A stretch of DNA of 50,778 nucleotides from assembly GCA_018820315.1 (NCBI GenBank), contig JAHJOQ010000155.1:1-50778 (forward strand), in the 5' to 3' direction. Shown in pieces: positions 35,399-43,356 of this stretch. Origin of the DNA: Candidatus Zixiibacteriota bacterium. Its GTDB lineage: Bacteria > Zixibacteria > MSB-5A5 > JAABVY01 > JAHJOQ01. A model generated the notes under the pieces. That model was not told the origin of the DNA, searched no databases, and saw only the letters and a program-made list of their open reading frames with translations. The stretch's first letter is position 1; the number at the start of each line of letters is the position of its first letter. A program made the translations under genes and the position numbers.

Positions 35399-35632
35399 TT
35401 ATCTTCTGCGATCCTTCCATTCCTCAACTTCGCTTTTGCTAAGAAGCGTCAGAGTCTTGAATTTGTAAGTAGTTAGCTTCTCTTGATACAGGTAGTTGCG
35501 CAGCGCAGTAGTCTTGACTCCAAGCTCTTGGGATGCCTCATCGACCGTCATAAAGCGGTCAGCATTCACTTTTGTCAAGTATTCTATCTTGCTCACTGGC
35601 AGATGCATAAGTGACAGGTTATCACTTATCAA
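35399..35632 (-). CDS. Excisionase/MerR-like helix-turn-helix protein
   Basis: The 77-residue protein contains RFMTVDEASQELGVKTTALR and ends with KFKTLTLLSKSEVEEWKDRR, the usual HTH_17 layout of excisionase-type proteins. The first frame start is TTG 35632, overlapping the end of the preceding small gene; ATG 35608 is an alternative. Inverted repeats at 35607-35629 cover its own start, which suggests autoregulation. In phages and integrative elements such proteins control excision or act as repressors. No integrase is seen nearby. Confidence 0.65.
   Translation of the reverse strand: MISDNLSLMHLPVSKIEYLTKVNADRFMTVDEASQELGVKTTALRNYLYQEKLTTYKFKTLTLLSKSEVEEWKDRRR
35607..35629. promoter_or_regulatory. 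Inverted repeat over the HTH gene start
   Basis: ATAAGTGA (35607-35614) and TCACTTAT (35622-35629) form a perfect 8-bp inverted repeat separated by 7 bases. A similar TATCAC-type inverted repeat lies upstream of the protease gene (36821-36844), so both could be bound by the HTH protein. Confidence 0.45.
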
Positions 35633-35819
35633 GCCCTTTTTCTTTTTTTCTTATCTGATCAAAAATCGTATGCCTGAAGGGGGGAACGTACTTGTTTCCA
35701 ACTGGTGGCACACCCATCTTCTCTGCTTGATCGACAAGGGACAATGCCTTCTCAACAAGCTCCTTGTCTATAGCAGGATTCTTCTTGAGAATCTCTTTTC
35801 TATCTAACTCGTAGTTCAT
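35622..35819 (-). CDS. Small unknown protein between protease and HTH genes
   Basis: The 65-residue protein begins MNYELDRKEILKKNPAIDKE and contains KALSLVDQAEKMGVPPVGNK then YVPPFRHTIFDQIRKKEKG. It starts 1 base after the stop of the protease gene, and its last codons overlap the HTH gene's TTG start. This indicates one operon. The helical N-terminal half and YVPPF-type end give no known family. It could be an adaptor or a regulator for the protease, by position only. Confidence 0.6.
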   Translation of the reverse strand: MNYELDRKEILKKNPAIDKELVEKALSLVDQAEKMGVPPVGNKYVPPFRHTIFDQIRKKEKGLDK

Positions 35820-35820
35820 C

Positions 35821-36783
35821 TTATTGACCCCACCCGTCGTAACCGTGTCTCGTGTGAATTACCAGACTATGTCTTCTCCTCATCCAGTAATCCTTCAACA
35901 ATCTAAAGTAAGAGCGCGTTCGTTTATTAAGCTCGGAATCTGCCGAAAAATCCTTAATCCTAAGTTCAACAACCTCTTCGAGGGTCTTCTTGGATATTCC
36001 GCGACTGTGGGAATGCCACATTTCTGGGCTGTTTAACCGATCTGCAATATTCTTTGCCGTAAGTTTCTTTCTCTCGTGTGTTACTGTTTCGTTCTTAGTC
36101 TCAGTGACAGTCCAGTTCTTAAACTTATACCGGATGAGCCAATCCTCTATTAGGGACGTGGCTAACTGTTTTTCTTGATCGTAATGGTAGAGCGTGCCTG
36201 GATCAAACTTGTTAAGCATAAAGGCAAGCTCGGCCGACGACAGCTTCCCATCATTAGACAGACCAACAAACTTCTCAAATTCTTTCAGATAGCCGATAGC
36301 TGAAACCATGTTGCCGCCTGGAGAATCAACTTGGGGGTCTATGGGGCCAAGCACAGAATAGTAGTCCATATATATGTCATCACCAGACATTACAAGTACA
36401 GTTCCCGCGGACATGGCGAAGTTAGGAACTAAGAAATTAACTGTCTTGTAGTGATGTCGTAATATGCTGGCAATGCGTTCTACTGGTAGCAAGTAACCAC
36501 CGTTGGTTTCAATAATGAACATTAAGGTCTCTTTCTTGTCCTTGATCCGCTCAATAGCATCTCTAACAAAATCATCAACACTATAAACAAGGCTTCCAGA
36601 GAACCCAAGAACATCCGAGTCTATATGTTCTTCCAGTTGCCGAATCCCTTCAGTCAAGAGATTCTCAATCGCGACATTAGAACTTTCAGGGAATTGTTCG
36701 GACATGCTTCCACCCGCCATTTTTCTTGCCGTTCTCAGTTCAATAGTACTCATTTCGACACCAATGTCAAGCTCAATATGCAT
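35821..36783 (-). CDS. ClpP-like serine protease (serine dehydrogenase proteinase, SDH family)
   Basis: The 320-residue protein (starts at 36783; ATG 36753 and ATG 36705 are alternatives) has the SDH-proteinase fold. SLVYSVDDFVRDAIERIKDK is followed by LMFIIETNGGYLLPVERIAS, then the nucleophile region NFAMSAGTVLVMSGDDIYMD (Ser125) and YYSVLGPIDPQVDSP. This resembles the ClpP/SppA clan with a Ser-Lys type catalytic pair, and members are usually membrane-associated or phage/defence-linked. The C-terminal part is basic (YWMRRRHSLVIHTRHG). It is the first gene of a three-gene operon with a small protein and an HTH protein. Confidence 0.8.
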   Translation of the reverse strand: MHIELDIGVEMSTIELRTARKMAGGSMSEQFPESSNVAIENLLTEGIRQLEEHIDSDVLGFSGSLVYSVDDFVRDAIERIKDKKETLMFIIETNGGYLLPVERIASILRHHYKTVNFLVPNFAMSAGTVLVMSGDDIYMDYYSVLGPIDPQVDSPGGNMVSAIGYLKEFEKFVGLSNDGKLSSAELAFMLNKFDPGTLYHYDQEKQLATSLIEDWLIRYKFKNWTVTETKNETVTHERKKLTAKNIADRLNSPEMWHSHSRGISKKTLEEVVELRIKDFSADSELNKRTRSYFRLLKDYWMRRRHSLVIHTRHGYDGWGQ

Positions 36784-36820
36784 TATGACGTATCACTCAA
36801 AGAAATACGAAAGTTATAAT

Positions 36821-36844
36821 CTATCACTTTTGTCACCGTGATAG
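36821..36844. promoter_or_regulatory. Inverted repeat upstream of the protease gene
   Basis: CTATCAC (36821-36827) and GTGATAG (36838-36844) form a perfect 7-bp inverted repeat, 40-60 bases before the protease gene start. Another ATCACTTTTG copy occurs at 35314-35323. It looks like an operator. A -10-like TATAAC lies at 36818-36813 on the minus strand. Confidence 0.4.
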
Positions 36845-36911
36845 TAACACCACTGGATCGGTAGAGTTTCCGGTATTCTTAAACTCATTCAATGCCAACC
36901 ATTTGCAGGCA

Positions 36912-36944
36912 GCTCAGAAATATATCCTGAATGACGTGTAGTAG
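36912..36944. repeat. Right copy of the 33-bp direct repeat, 3' end of the outer-membrane protein gene
   Basis: This copy is the genuine end of the outer-membrane protein gene (stop codon at 36914). With the copy at 34948 it bounds about 1.96 kb of accessory genes. Direct repeats that restore a gene's 3' end are typical of site-specific integration. Confidence 0.85.
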
Positions 36945-38191
36945 ATGTCCGGGTAGCTGCCGAATTCAGAACCTATTGATACCGATATGTCGGGGTGGAC
37001 TTCACTGACCCTCAGCTTTGGCCCTCTGCCAAGGCCGGTGAACGCGCCAGCCGCTATATAGATGTTATTAGAAATGTTATATTCGATGGATGGAGCAACC
37101 AGCACCGATGGGTCTGTTGCATTGATGAGCGCCTGACCGCTGAGAGTCACCAGCGGTGTCAGTTGGTATGCAAAGCCGGGGGAAAGGTAGTGGCAGCCAA
37201 GTAGATAGACCGCACCATCGGTATAGGCGGTCGTCGAAAACTTTCCGATGTATTTATCCTGATCGGTTGTGCCAGCCTGGTTGAAGTGATATTCGATAAA
37301 GCCATAGAGACCGCTCGCGAAACTGTAGTCGAGCCCTGCCGAGCCGCGAAAATACGACTCTCCGGATATAATCCCGGAATCGCCGAGCGCATTCGCGAAA
37401 ACATAAGCGCCCTCCGCCCAGAATCCCGCTCCTCCGATTGAACGCGCTATGTTGAGTCCTGCCATTAGGTTTTCGCGGAAGCCGACCATCATGATCGATA
37501 CATCCGTGCGGCCTGCATAGAATTTGCCTCGTGCGAAAAACGCGCTCTGGTCAAATTTGAAATCATCTCCGAAGACATAACCCGCATCGATTTCGCCCAT
37601 AAATCCGAGCGGATAACGGAGGCGGATGGCGTCGACACCGACACGATCTTCCGTATCCAGCTCGTTATATGTGTATGGTGCGATTACATCGGTCGGATTG
37701 ACCGCGCGAGCCGATCCCCATGCGATAGCCTGCCTGCCGACATAAAGATCGAACTGCGATGCCCGAATTGTGACAAACATGCGATCGAGGTTTTGCGACA
37801 GCGCGAAACTCTCGGCATCGTCGATATTTCTGGGATAGAGTCTATCCTCAAGATCGATTGCGCGGTAACTGAACGGGTTGATCTGCGCTATAGTGATGGC
37901 AGATGTGAACAGCCTTTTGTCTTGCACTTTGCCGGAGAGGTCATATTCGGTGTTCAGAGCGAATTTCTCCGATATTCGCCATCGCGCCTTCATCCGAAGG
38001 CGATTGCTTACCGACCCGAGCAGCGGTTCATCCGGTCGGAATCCGGGACCGGTGAAAGCTGGGAAATCGAGGATGGTAGAGAAGTTTTTTGCGTATCCAT
38101 TAATACTCAGATTATCGGTTGCCACCGCATCGACGAACGTCGCGGCCAAGATCGCATTGACGAGAAGTATCGCTTTGAAGCGAATCATCAT
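36914..38191 (-). CDS. Outer-membrane beta-barrel protein of the export operon
   Basis: The 425-residue protein has a signal peptide (FKAILLVNAILAATFVDAVA). Beta-barrel strands follow, such as RLRMKARWRISEKFALNTEY, MFVTIRASQFDLYVGRQAIA and AGFWAEGAYVFANALGD, and it ends YYTSFRIYF with terminal Phe. The motif VGRQAIAWGSARAVNPTDV is typical of DUF1302-like outer-membrane proteins found beside LolA/MMPL or MacB-type exporters. It overlaps the ATPase stop by 4 bases. It probably forms the outer-membrane part of the exporter, but the substrate is unknown. Confidence 0.78.
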   Translation of the reverse strand: MMIRFKAILLVNAILAATFVDAVATDNLSINGYAKNFSTILDFPAFTGPGFRPDEPLLGSVSNRLRMKARWRISEKFALNTEYDLSGKVQDKRLFTSAITIAQINPFSYRAIDLEDRLYPRNIDDAESFALSQNLDRMFVTIRASQFDLYVGRQAIAWGSARAVNPTDVIAPYTYNELDTEDRVGVDAIRLRYPLGFMGEIDAGYVFGDDFKFDQSAFFARGKFYAGRTDVSIMMVGFRENLMAGLNIARSIGGAGFWAEGAYVFANALGDSGIISGESYFRGSAGLDYSFASGLYGFIEYHFNQAGTTDQDKYIGKFSTTAYTDGAVYLLGCHYLSPGFAYQLTPLVTLSGQALINATDPSVLVAPSIEYNISNNIYIAAGAFTGLGRGPKLRVSEVHPDISVSIGSEFGSYPDIYYTSFRIYF

Positions 38192-38886
38192 CGAACATCA
38201 TCCGTATCGATCAATCCATCTTTCAGCTCGATCAAACGACGCGCCTTATCCATAATCTTCACATCATGTGTCGAGAAGATGAATGTGACTCCGCTTTCTT
38301 CATTGAGTCTGCGCATCATGTCGATCAGCGCATTTGCCGATGTCGAGTCGAGATTGGCGGTCGGTTCATCCGCGAGGATCAGTTTCGGTTTGGCAACCAT
38401 CGCTCGCGCGATGGCGACACGCTGTTGCTGACCGCCGGATAGCTTGCTCGGCAGGCGGCTGCCATAGTCATCCAGCCCGACCTCTCTGAGAATATTCATC
38501 ACACGCTCGTGGCGTTCATCTTTGGACACACCCTGCAATAACATTATATATTCGATATTCTCCTCGACCGTCAGTACCGGAATCAGATTATAAGCCTGAA
38601 ATATGAACCCAATATTATCTCTGCGGAAATCGGAGAGCTCTTTGCCGCTCATGACCGACAACAGCTTACCGCCGAGCCAGACTTCGCCGTCACTAACGCT
38701 GTCGAGGCCGGAGATCACGTTCAGAAATGTCGTTTTGCCCGATCCTGAAGGTCCCACTATGGCGGTGAATTCACTCTTGGCGATTTTGAGGTCGATCCCC
38801 CGCAGCGCCATGACAGGTATCCCGTTTTCGGAGTACTCTTTAGTCACTCCTTCTGTCACAACCACGAAGCCATTGTCAATGCTCAT
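38188..38886 (-). CDS. ABC transporter ATPase, LolD/MacB type
   Basis: The 232-residue ATPase has Walker A (VGPSGSGKTTF), Q-loop (GFIFQAYNLIPVLTVEENI), signature ([15 protein letters not shown]), Walker B (KLILADEPTANLD) and H-loop (FSTHDVKIM). Short LolD/MacB/FtsE-type ATPases energise FtsX-family permeases by mechanotransmission rather than substrate translocation through the membrane. It lies 13 bases after the FtsX gene at 38900 and overlaps the outer-membrane protein gene. Confidence 0.92.
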   Translation of the reverse strand: MSIDNGFVVVTEGVTKEYSENGIPVMALRGIDLKIAKSEFTAIVGPSGSGKTTFLNVISGLDSVSDGEVWLGGKLLSVMSGKELSDFRRDNIGFIFQAYNLIPVLTVEENIEYIMLLQGVSKDERHERVMNILREVGLDDYGSRLPSKLSGGQQQRVAIARAMVAKPKLILADEPTANLDSTSANALIDMMRRLNEESGVTFIFSTHDVKIMDKARRLIELKDGLIDTDDVR

Positions 38887-38899
38887 GTCACATATCTCC

Positions 38900-40126
38900 T
38901 CACAAACTCTTCCGCATTGCTTTTGCCGGCATCAGCTTTGCCGCAAATGTAGCAGGGTAGAAGCTGACCAGCGTTGTAAACACGAACACCCAGAATGGGA
39001 ACTTAATATACTGACTGACTTCCATTACAGGGTAGAGCGGTTCACGGAAAGTGACGCCGGAATACTCAATTCCAGTATAGTCGATTCCGATCTGGCCGCT
39101 GATTATACTCACCGCCAACCCCAGGATTATGCCTATGAGGCTGCTGACTACCGCGAGAGCTCCCGCTTCGAATACGATCAGCCGTCCGATAGCAAACGGC
39201 CTTGTGCCGACCGCGCGCATCACACCGAATTCATACATGCGCTCGTAGAGCGACATAAAAAGAGTATTGATTATCCCGAGTGCCACGACACCGAACAGAA
39301 TCAGCCCAACGAGATAAGTACTGAAATCTGCCAACTCGAATGCAGCTGCCATTTGAGGCAGAATATCCGCCCAGCCGAACGCCTCGTTTTCGTCGGTGGA
39401 TAAGTTGCTCCAGAACGGTATGCTCTTATCCCTGCCGAACTCGCTGCTCGTAAATTTGATCGCGATCTCGTGTATCCCATGATCGAGTCCGAGCATATCT
39501 TGTGCCTTGCCCAGGTCGATAAACACCATCCCTTTGTCCATATCGGTGATTCGGAATCGGAATATTCCAGAGATACGGAACATCTCCTGTGCGAGATCAC
39601 CTGTCTGGGCTTCGGTTGCAGTCATGACCAAGCGATCTCCGAGCCCGACTTCCAGAATCTCTGCGAGTTTTGCACCTATTAAGATATCACGCAGATTCGA
39701 TCCGTCGATGTATTTCCCCTCGATAATGGCCTCGTCTATCTGAGACAGATCTACTTCGGTTGCCGGATCTATGCCGACCATGCTAATCGCGCTGACATTA
39801 GCCGGCGAAGTTATCATCGCGAAGGACATCACGCGCTGTGTGTAACGCTCGACGATGGGTTCTGTATCGAGCTTCGCGAGTGTTCCGTCAAGATTGCCGA
39901 TTGTTTTTTCTACTTCAAAGGTCTCTCTGAATCCGTCGCGATGAATCTGCGCGTCTCCGAGAAACGAAGCCGTCGCCGAATGAATCAGGTTTTTCTCCAT
40001 GCCGATCATCAGGGCGTCGACCCAGATGAGCGCTGCCAGTCCGATTCCGATGGCGGTGCCGGTGATGAACGTACGCCTCTTGTTGCGGAACAAATTCCTG
40101 ATTGCAAGCCTCAAGTACAGTTTCAT
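38900..40126 (-). CDS. FtsX-like ABC permease (second of two)
   Basis: The 408-residue protein has a first helix (TFITGTAIGIGLAALIWVDA), a periplasmic MacB-like domain of about 230 residues, and three helices near the end (VGLILFGVVALGIINTLFMS with SLYERMYEFGVMRAVGTRPF, then LAVVSSLIGIILGLAVSIIS and the last in FPFWVFVFTTLVSFYPATF-like sequence). The E-R-x-x-E-x-G-x-M-R-A-V-G motif is typical of MacB/LolE permeases. It is one of two different FtsX genes beside one ATPase, which suggests a heterodimer as in LolCDE. Confidence 0.9.
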   Translation of the reverse strand: MKLYLRLAIRNLFRNKRRTFITGTAIGIGLAALIWVDALMIGMEKNLIHSATASFLGDAQIHRDGFRETFEVEKTIGNLDGTLAKLDTEPIVERYTQRVMSFAMITSPANVSAISMVGIDPATEVDLSQIDEAIIEGKYIDGSNLRDILIGAKLAEILEVGLGDRLVMTATEAQTGDLAQEMFRISGIFRFRITDMDKGMVFIDLGKAQDMLGLDHGIHEIAIKFTSSEFGRDKSIPFWSNLSTDENEAFGWADILPQMAAAFELADFSTYLVGLILFGVVALGIINTLFMSLYERMYEFGVMRAVGTRPFAIGRLIVFEAGALAVVSSLIGIILGLAVSIISGQIGIDYTGIEYSGVTFREPLYPVMEVSQYIKFPFWVFVFTTLVSFYPATFAAKLMPAKAMRKSL

Positions 40127-40136
40127 TTGACGATTC

Positions 40137-41351
40137 CTAATGAGTTCGCATAGCCTTCACCGGTGCAATGTGGGCAGCCTTAAGTGCCGGAAAGATCGAT
40201 ATCAGCGTTGCAGAAATCACAATGCACAGAGCGGGAATATAGAAACAGCGAGCATTGTTTTCCCCGTACATGGTGGTGAATTCCACGCCGCCGAAAGTGA
40301 ATGACTGCCCGAGTGAGATGCCGTGTGTCGAGAGGATGTCGTTCGCAATGTAGCTGAGTCCACTGCCTATTATCACGCCGATTATCGACATAAAGAAGAC
40401 TTCAGCGAGGACGAGCCGGAACACTTGACTCGGCGATGTCCCGACCGCCCGCAGCAGTCCGTATTCTCTTGTTCGTTCGAGGACGGTCATCAGTACCGTG
40501 TTGAGCACACCAACCGCCACAACGAGAATTATGACAAACAACATCACCCACATGCCCTGCTGGTCAGCCTGCATAGCCTGATAGAACGTGTTCGCAAATT
40601 CCTTCCAGGTTTCGACAGCTAGGTCCTGTCTGTTTATCGCAGCCCTGATCTCCAGCGCCAATTCCGGGATATCACCGAGATCGGTGCCAATAACCGCTAT
40701 TTCGTGCACTTGGCCATCGAGAACGAGAAGTTCCTGAGCATCACTCACGTGAAGATAGAGTGAAATCTGATCACTCATCTTGTCGCTACTTTCGATGAAA
40801 CCAGTTGCTATGTACAGATCATTCGCGATTGAACCATCAGCTCCCTGTGACAGAATCACGACCTCGTCGCCAATCTTTGCATAAAGGACTTGCGCCAGCC
40901 CTTTACCAAGAAGTATCTCGTGTTGCGGAGTCATGGAAAGAGATTTTCCCTCAATGACTTTCTTATCAAGACGGGTTGCAGTGTTTTCCAGTCTGGGATC
41001 CACACCAATGATCTTCACACCGGCGCTTTTATCTCCAACCGATGCGAGCCCTGCTGAGAAGACGCGTGGCGCGCAGGATTGCACACACGGAACGCTCAAC
41101 ACCTGATTCTCTATCTTATCGTAGTCATGTATTGTCTTGTAAAGCGTCGGCTTATCCAAATACCCCTGTGTATGAATCTGGATATGACCGAGCTGATTAC
41201 GGGTGAAGAGATCGATTATGTTGTTGTAACTTCCGTCAGACCACCCGATCGACACCGCAGAGAGAGTGAATCCCCCGAGCATTGTCAATACCGTGAGTAT
41301 CGTGCGGCGCTTCTGCCGGAAAATATTGCGGAAGGCGATCTTTATCATCAT
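40137..41351 (-). CDS. FtsX-like ABC permease (first of two)
   Basis: The 404-residue protein starts MMIKIAFRNIFRQKRRTILT and has the same plan as its neighbour: one N-terminal helix, a large periplasmic domain, then helices with VLERTREYGLLRAVGTSPSQ and VFFMSIIGVIIGSGLSYIAN. It lies 10 bases before the other permease gene and 14 bases after the LolA-like gene. Together they resemble LolCDE, acting on lipoproteins or another hydrophobic substrate at the inner membrane's outer face. Confidence 0.9.
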   Translation of the reverse strand: MMIKIAFRNIFRQKRRTILTVLTMLGGFTLSAVSIGWSDGSYNNIIDLFTRNQLGHIQIHTQGYLDKPTLYKTIHDYDKIENQVLSVPCVQSCAPRVFSAGLASVGDKSAGVKIIGVDPRLENTATRLDKKVIEGKSLSMTPQHEILLGKGLAQVLYAKIGDEVVILSQGADGSIANDLYIATGFIESSDKMSDQISLYLHVSDAQELLVLDGQVHEIAVIGTDLGDIPELALEIRAAINRQDLAVETWKEFANTFYQAMQADQQGMWVMLFVIILVVAVGVLNTVLMTVLERTREYGLLRAVGTSPSQVFRLVLAEVFFMSIIGVIIGSGLSYIANDILSTHGISLGQSFTFGGVEFTTMYGENNARCFYIPALCIVISATLISIFPALKAAHIAPVKAMRTH

Positions 41352-41365
41352 AAGTTAGTGCCCCG

Positions 41366-42136
41366 CTACTCCTCGGTGCGAAGAGATCGGAGCGTGAACA
41401 TCTCTTCCGGGATTTCAGCGTCAAACTCAACAGTCAGATATCGGATAACAGTCTTGTTTCCCTCTTTAGTCATCGGAACCATCTCCATTGTCGATGGAAT
41501 TATGCGGTCGCCGAACTTCCTGACGTTGGAATAAGTCAGCACTCGCATGAGATTTCCCTTTTCGTCATAGTATTTCTGCCATACCGGAATATGGTCACTT
41601 TTTCTGACGGCTATCACGACATTCCCCCAGACTACTGGTAGATCCTCTCTGGGAATGCTGTTTATGAACATCAGACTGGTATCGGAATCCGGAATTTCGA
41701 TGAGTTCGTATGAGTAATCTTCGAAAAGCGAGAACTCCTTGACGAGATCATCATTGGTGAAATCCGATCCCATCCAGGAACTCATCATCATCGATGGGGG
41801 GACTTTCATGACTTTGTTGGTTTTTGGAAGATAATTCCACATCTCATTCTGGATCCTGAGAGTGGCGACGCCCATCTCCTTCTTTGGGGAGGTGATTCTC
41901 AGGAGTGTCTTTTTCATGCCTTCTGTCCAGGCTTTCATCGAGAGTGTTCGCTGCCAGTTCGGTGTCACAATCTCCATCTCGATTTCCGAGTAGCTCGACT
42001 GCGATCGATAGAGCGCGTCGATTCTGCGAATTATCTCTACCAATTCGGTCTGAGTCAAGCTGTTTTTGGATTGTTGTGCCCATAATGTCGGCACAAGGAG
42101 TAGCCAGATTAGAAGCAGAACTTTTAGATTAGCCAT
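41366..42136 (-). CDS. LolA-like outer-membrane lipoprotein-sorting protein
   Basis: The 256-residue protein starts at ATG 42136 (GAGGA 9 bases upstream) with a signal peptide (LKVLLLIWLLLVPTLWAQ). The domain motifs match the outer membrane lipoprotein-sorting family: YRSQSSYSEIEMEIVTPNWQ, LLRITSPKKEMGVATLRIQN, MWNYLPKTNKVMKVPPSMMM and SSWMGSDFTNDDLVKE. The LolA/LolB-like fold would carry a hydrophobic cargo across the periplasm. Such proteins regularly accompany MacB/MMPL exporters rather than the canonical lol genes. It is the first gene of the export operon. Confidence 0.87.
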   Translation of the reverse strand: MANLKVLLLIWLLLVPTLWAQQSKNSLTQTELVEIIRRIDALYRSQSSYSEIEMEIVTPNWQRTLSMKAWTEGMKKTLLRITSPKKEMGVATLRIQNEMWNYLPKTNKVMKVPPSMMMSSWMGSDFTNDDLVKEFSLFEDYSYELIEIPDSDTSLMFINSIPREDLPVVWGNVVIAVRKSDHIPVWQKYYDEKGNLMRVLTYSNVRKFGDRIIPSTMEMVPMTKEGNKTVIRYLTVEFDAEIPEEMFTLRSLRTEE

Positions 42137-42186
42137 TCTCTGATCCTCTGCGTCAAGCAAGTTCAGTGCTGATTAGCGGGTTACGG

Positions 42187-43278
42187 TTAATCTGACCTTA
42201 TCTGTTTCAGTGCTTCCGAGAAAGTAATGAAACGGATACGATCTCTATATTTGTTACGCGTCGTTGTTACCAACGATTCCAGAAGTTCAAGCTGCGGAGT
42301 GAACATCATCTTCGGATGGTTTATGAGCGAAACGAAGATATTCTCACCATCGCTGTGTCTGGCAACGTAATCATTAAACCCGGTGAGCAGCATTTTCAGA
42401 TCATATCCCTTCGTGTCGCAAGATAGATTGAACCAGGGATTCGTATATAGGTAGCGTAAGTTGTACTTGATGAGGGTCTTCATATTCGCCAATGTGGATT
42501 GACGCTGAGATCGAGAAACTCCGGTGCCCCGCAGCATTTTCACAGATATTGCCCTTCTCCATATGAATTCAAGCCTGTTGAGAATATCCATCTTGAATGT
42601 TCCGATTGGAATCTCGAACAGTCCGCTGGTGGACGGAGCTGTCACGCCGGTTTCGGGATTCATGAACCAGTTTGCGGAGGTAGGAGCATTGCTGTAATCG
42701 ATCTCGATTGTATCCAGTTTGAATCTAACTCCCTTTACCACACTCGAATCGAGCAGTATTCCGCTTTCCAGGAGGGCGCTGATGAGTTCCCGTTCACGAG
42801 GCTGCAGGGCGAGGCCCGCAGCACGGAATGCGATACACTTATAGTCCGAGTTCACTGGCTGAATTAGTCGATTGAGATAATCAATTCCGCGCCGAATGAC
42901 AACGGGAGCTGACAAGTGCGTGTCATCGTACCCAAGCTCGGCCATGTACATTCTGTCAGTCGAGACGCGCCATTCTCCATCACGGAATGAGGAGAACAAC
43001 CAATGTGGATGAAGGTGCAGCTGGACATCGTGGCCATCCCGAACGGCGTCGCACAGCTGCTGCTCAAAAAGATGTGGATACTTCTCGATCCCGGAATCCC
43101 GATGCGCCCATACGGAACAGACATCCGCGAAGAACGTTATCGGGACATCGATCCGCCTGCTCAGGTCAAGTAGTTCGCGTGTTGGCGCAAAAAGCACCTC
43201 GTCATCACTCAGAAAATTCCTCCCAAGGAATAACTCATAATCTGCTGTGATGAGGAGGTTTATTATGGGTGACGACAC
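42187..43278 (-). CDS. Polysaccharide deacetylase-like protein
   Basis: The 363-residue protein starts with GTG 43278, which has GAAGGA upstream. It has an NodB-like fold with the motif ITADYELFLG (likely catalytic/metal acid), PITFFADVCSVW and HDVQLHLHPHWLF (metal-binding His pair). The C-terminal half (IFVSLINHPKMM to RIRFITFSEAL) carries the distal His motif. It is related to WalW-type proteins found in polysaccharide gene clusters. It could deacetylate a cell-surface glycan. It lies 78 bases downstream of the acetyltransferase gene, a matching acetylation/deacetylation pair, and 50 bases upstream of the export operon. Confidence 0.75.
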   Translation of the reverse strand: MSSPIINLLITADYELFLGRNFLSDDEVLFAPTRELLDLSRRIDVPITFFADVCSVWAHRDSGIEKYPHLFEQQLCDAVRDGHDVQLHLHPHWLFSSFRDGEWRVSTDRMYMAELGYDDTHLSAPVVIRRGIDYLNRLIQPVNSDYKCIAFRAAGLALQPRERELISALLESGILLDSSVVKGVRFKLDTIEIDYSNAPTSANWFMNPETGVTAPSTSGLFEIPIGTFKMDILNRLEFIWRRAISVKMLRGTGVSRSQRQSTLANMKTLIKYNLRYLYTNPWFNLSCDTKGYDLKMLLTGFNDYVARHSDGENIFVSLINHPKMMFTPQLELLESLVTTTRNKYRDRIRFITFSEALKQIRSD

Positions 43279-43356
43279 GGTGCAGTCCTTCGAGTTGCAG
43301 TACCAATGTGCAGCGTTATCCTCACTACTTTGCTGTCCAGGCTCTTGATCTTCTAC

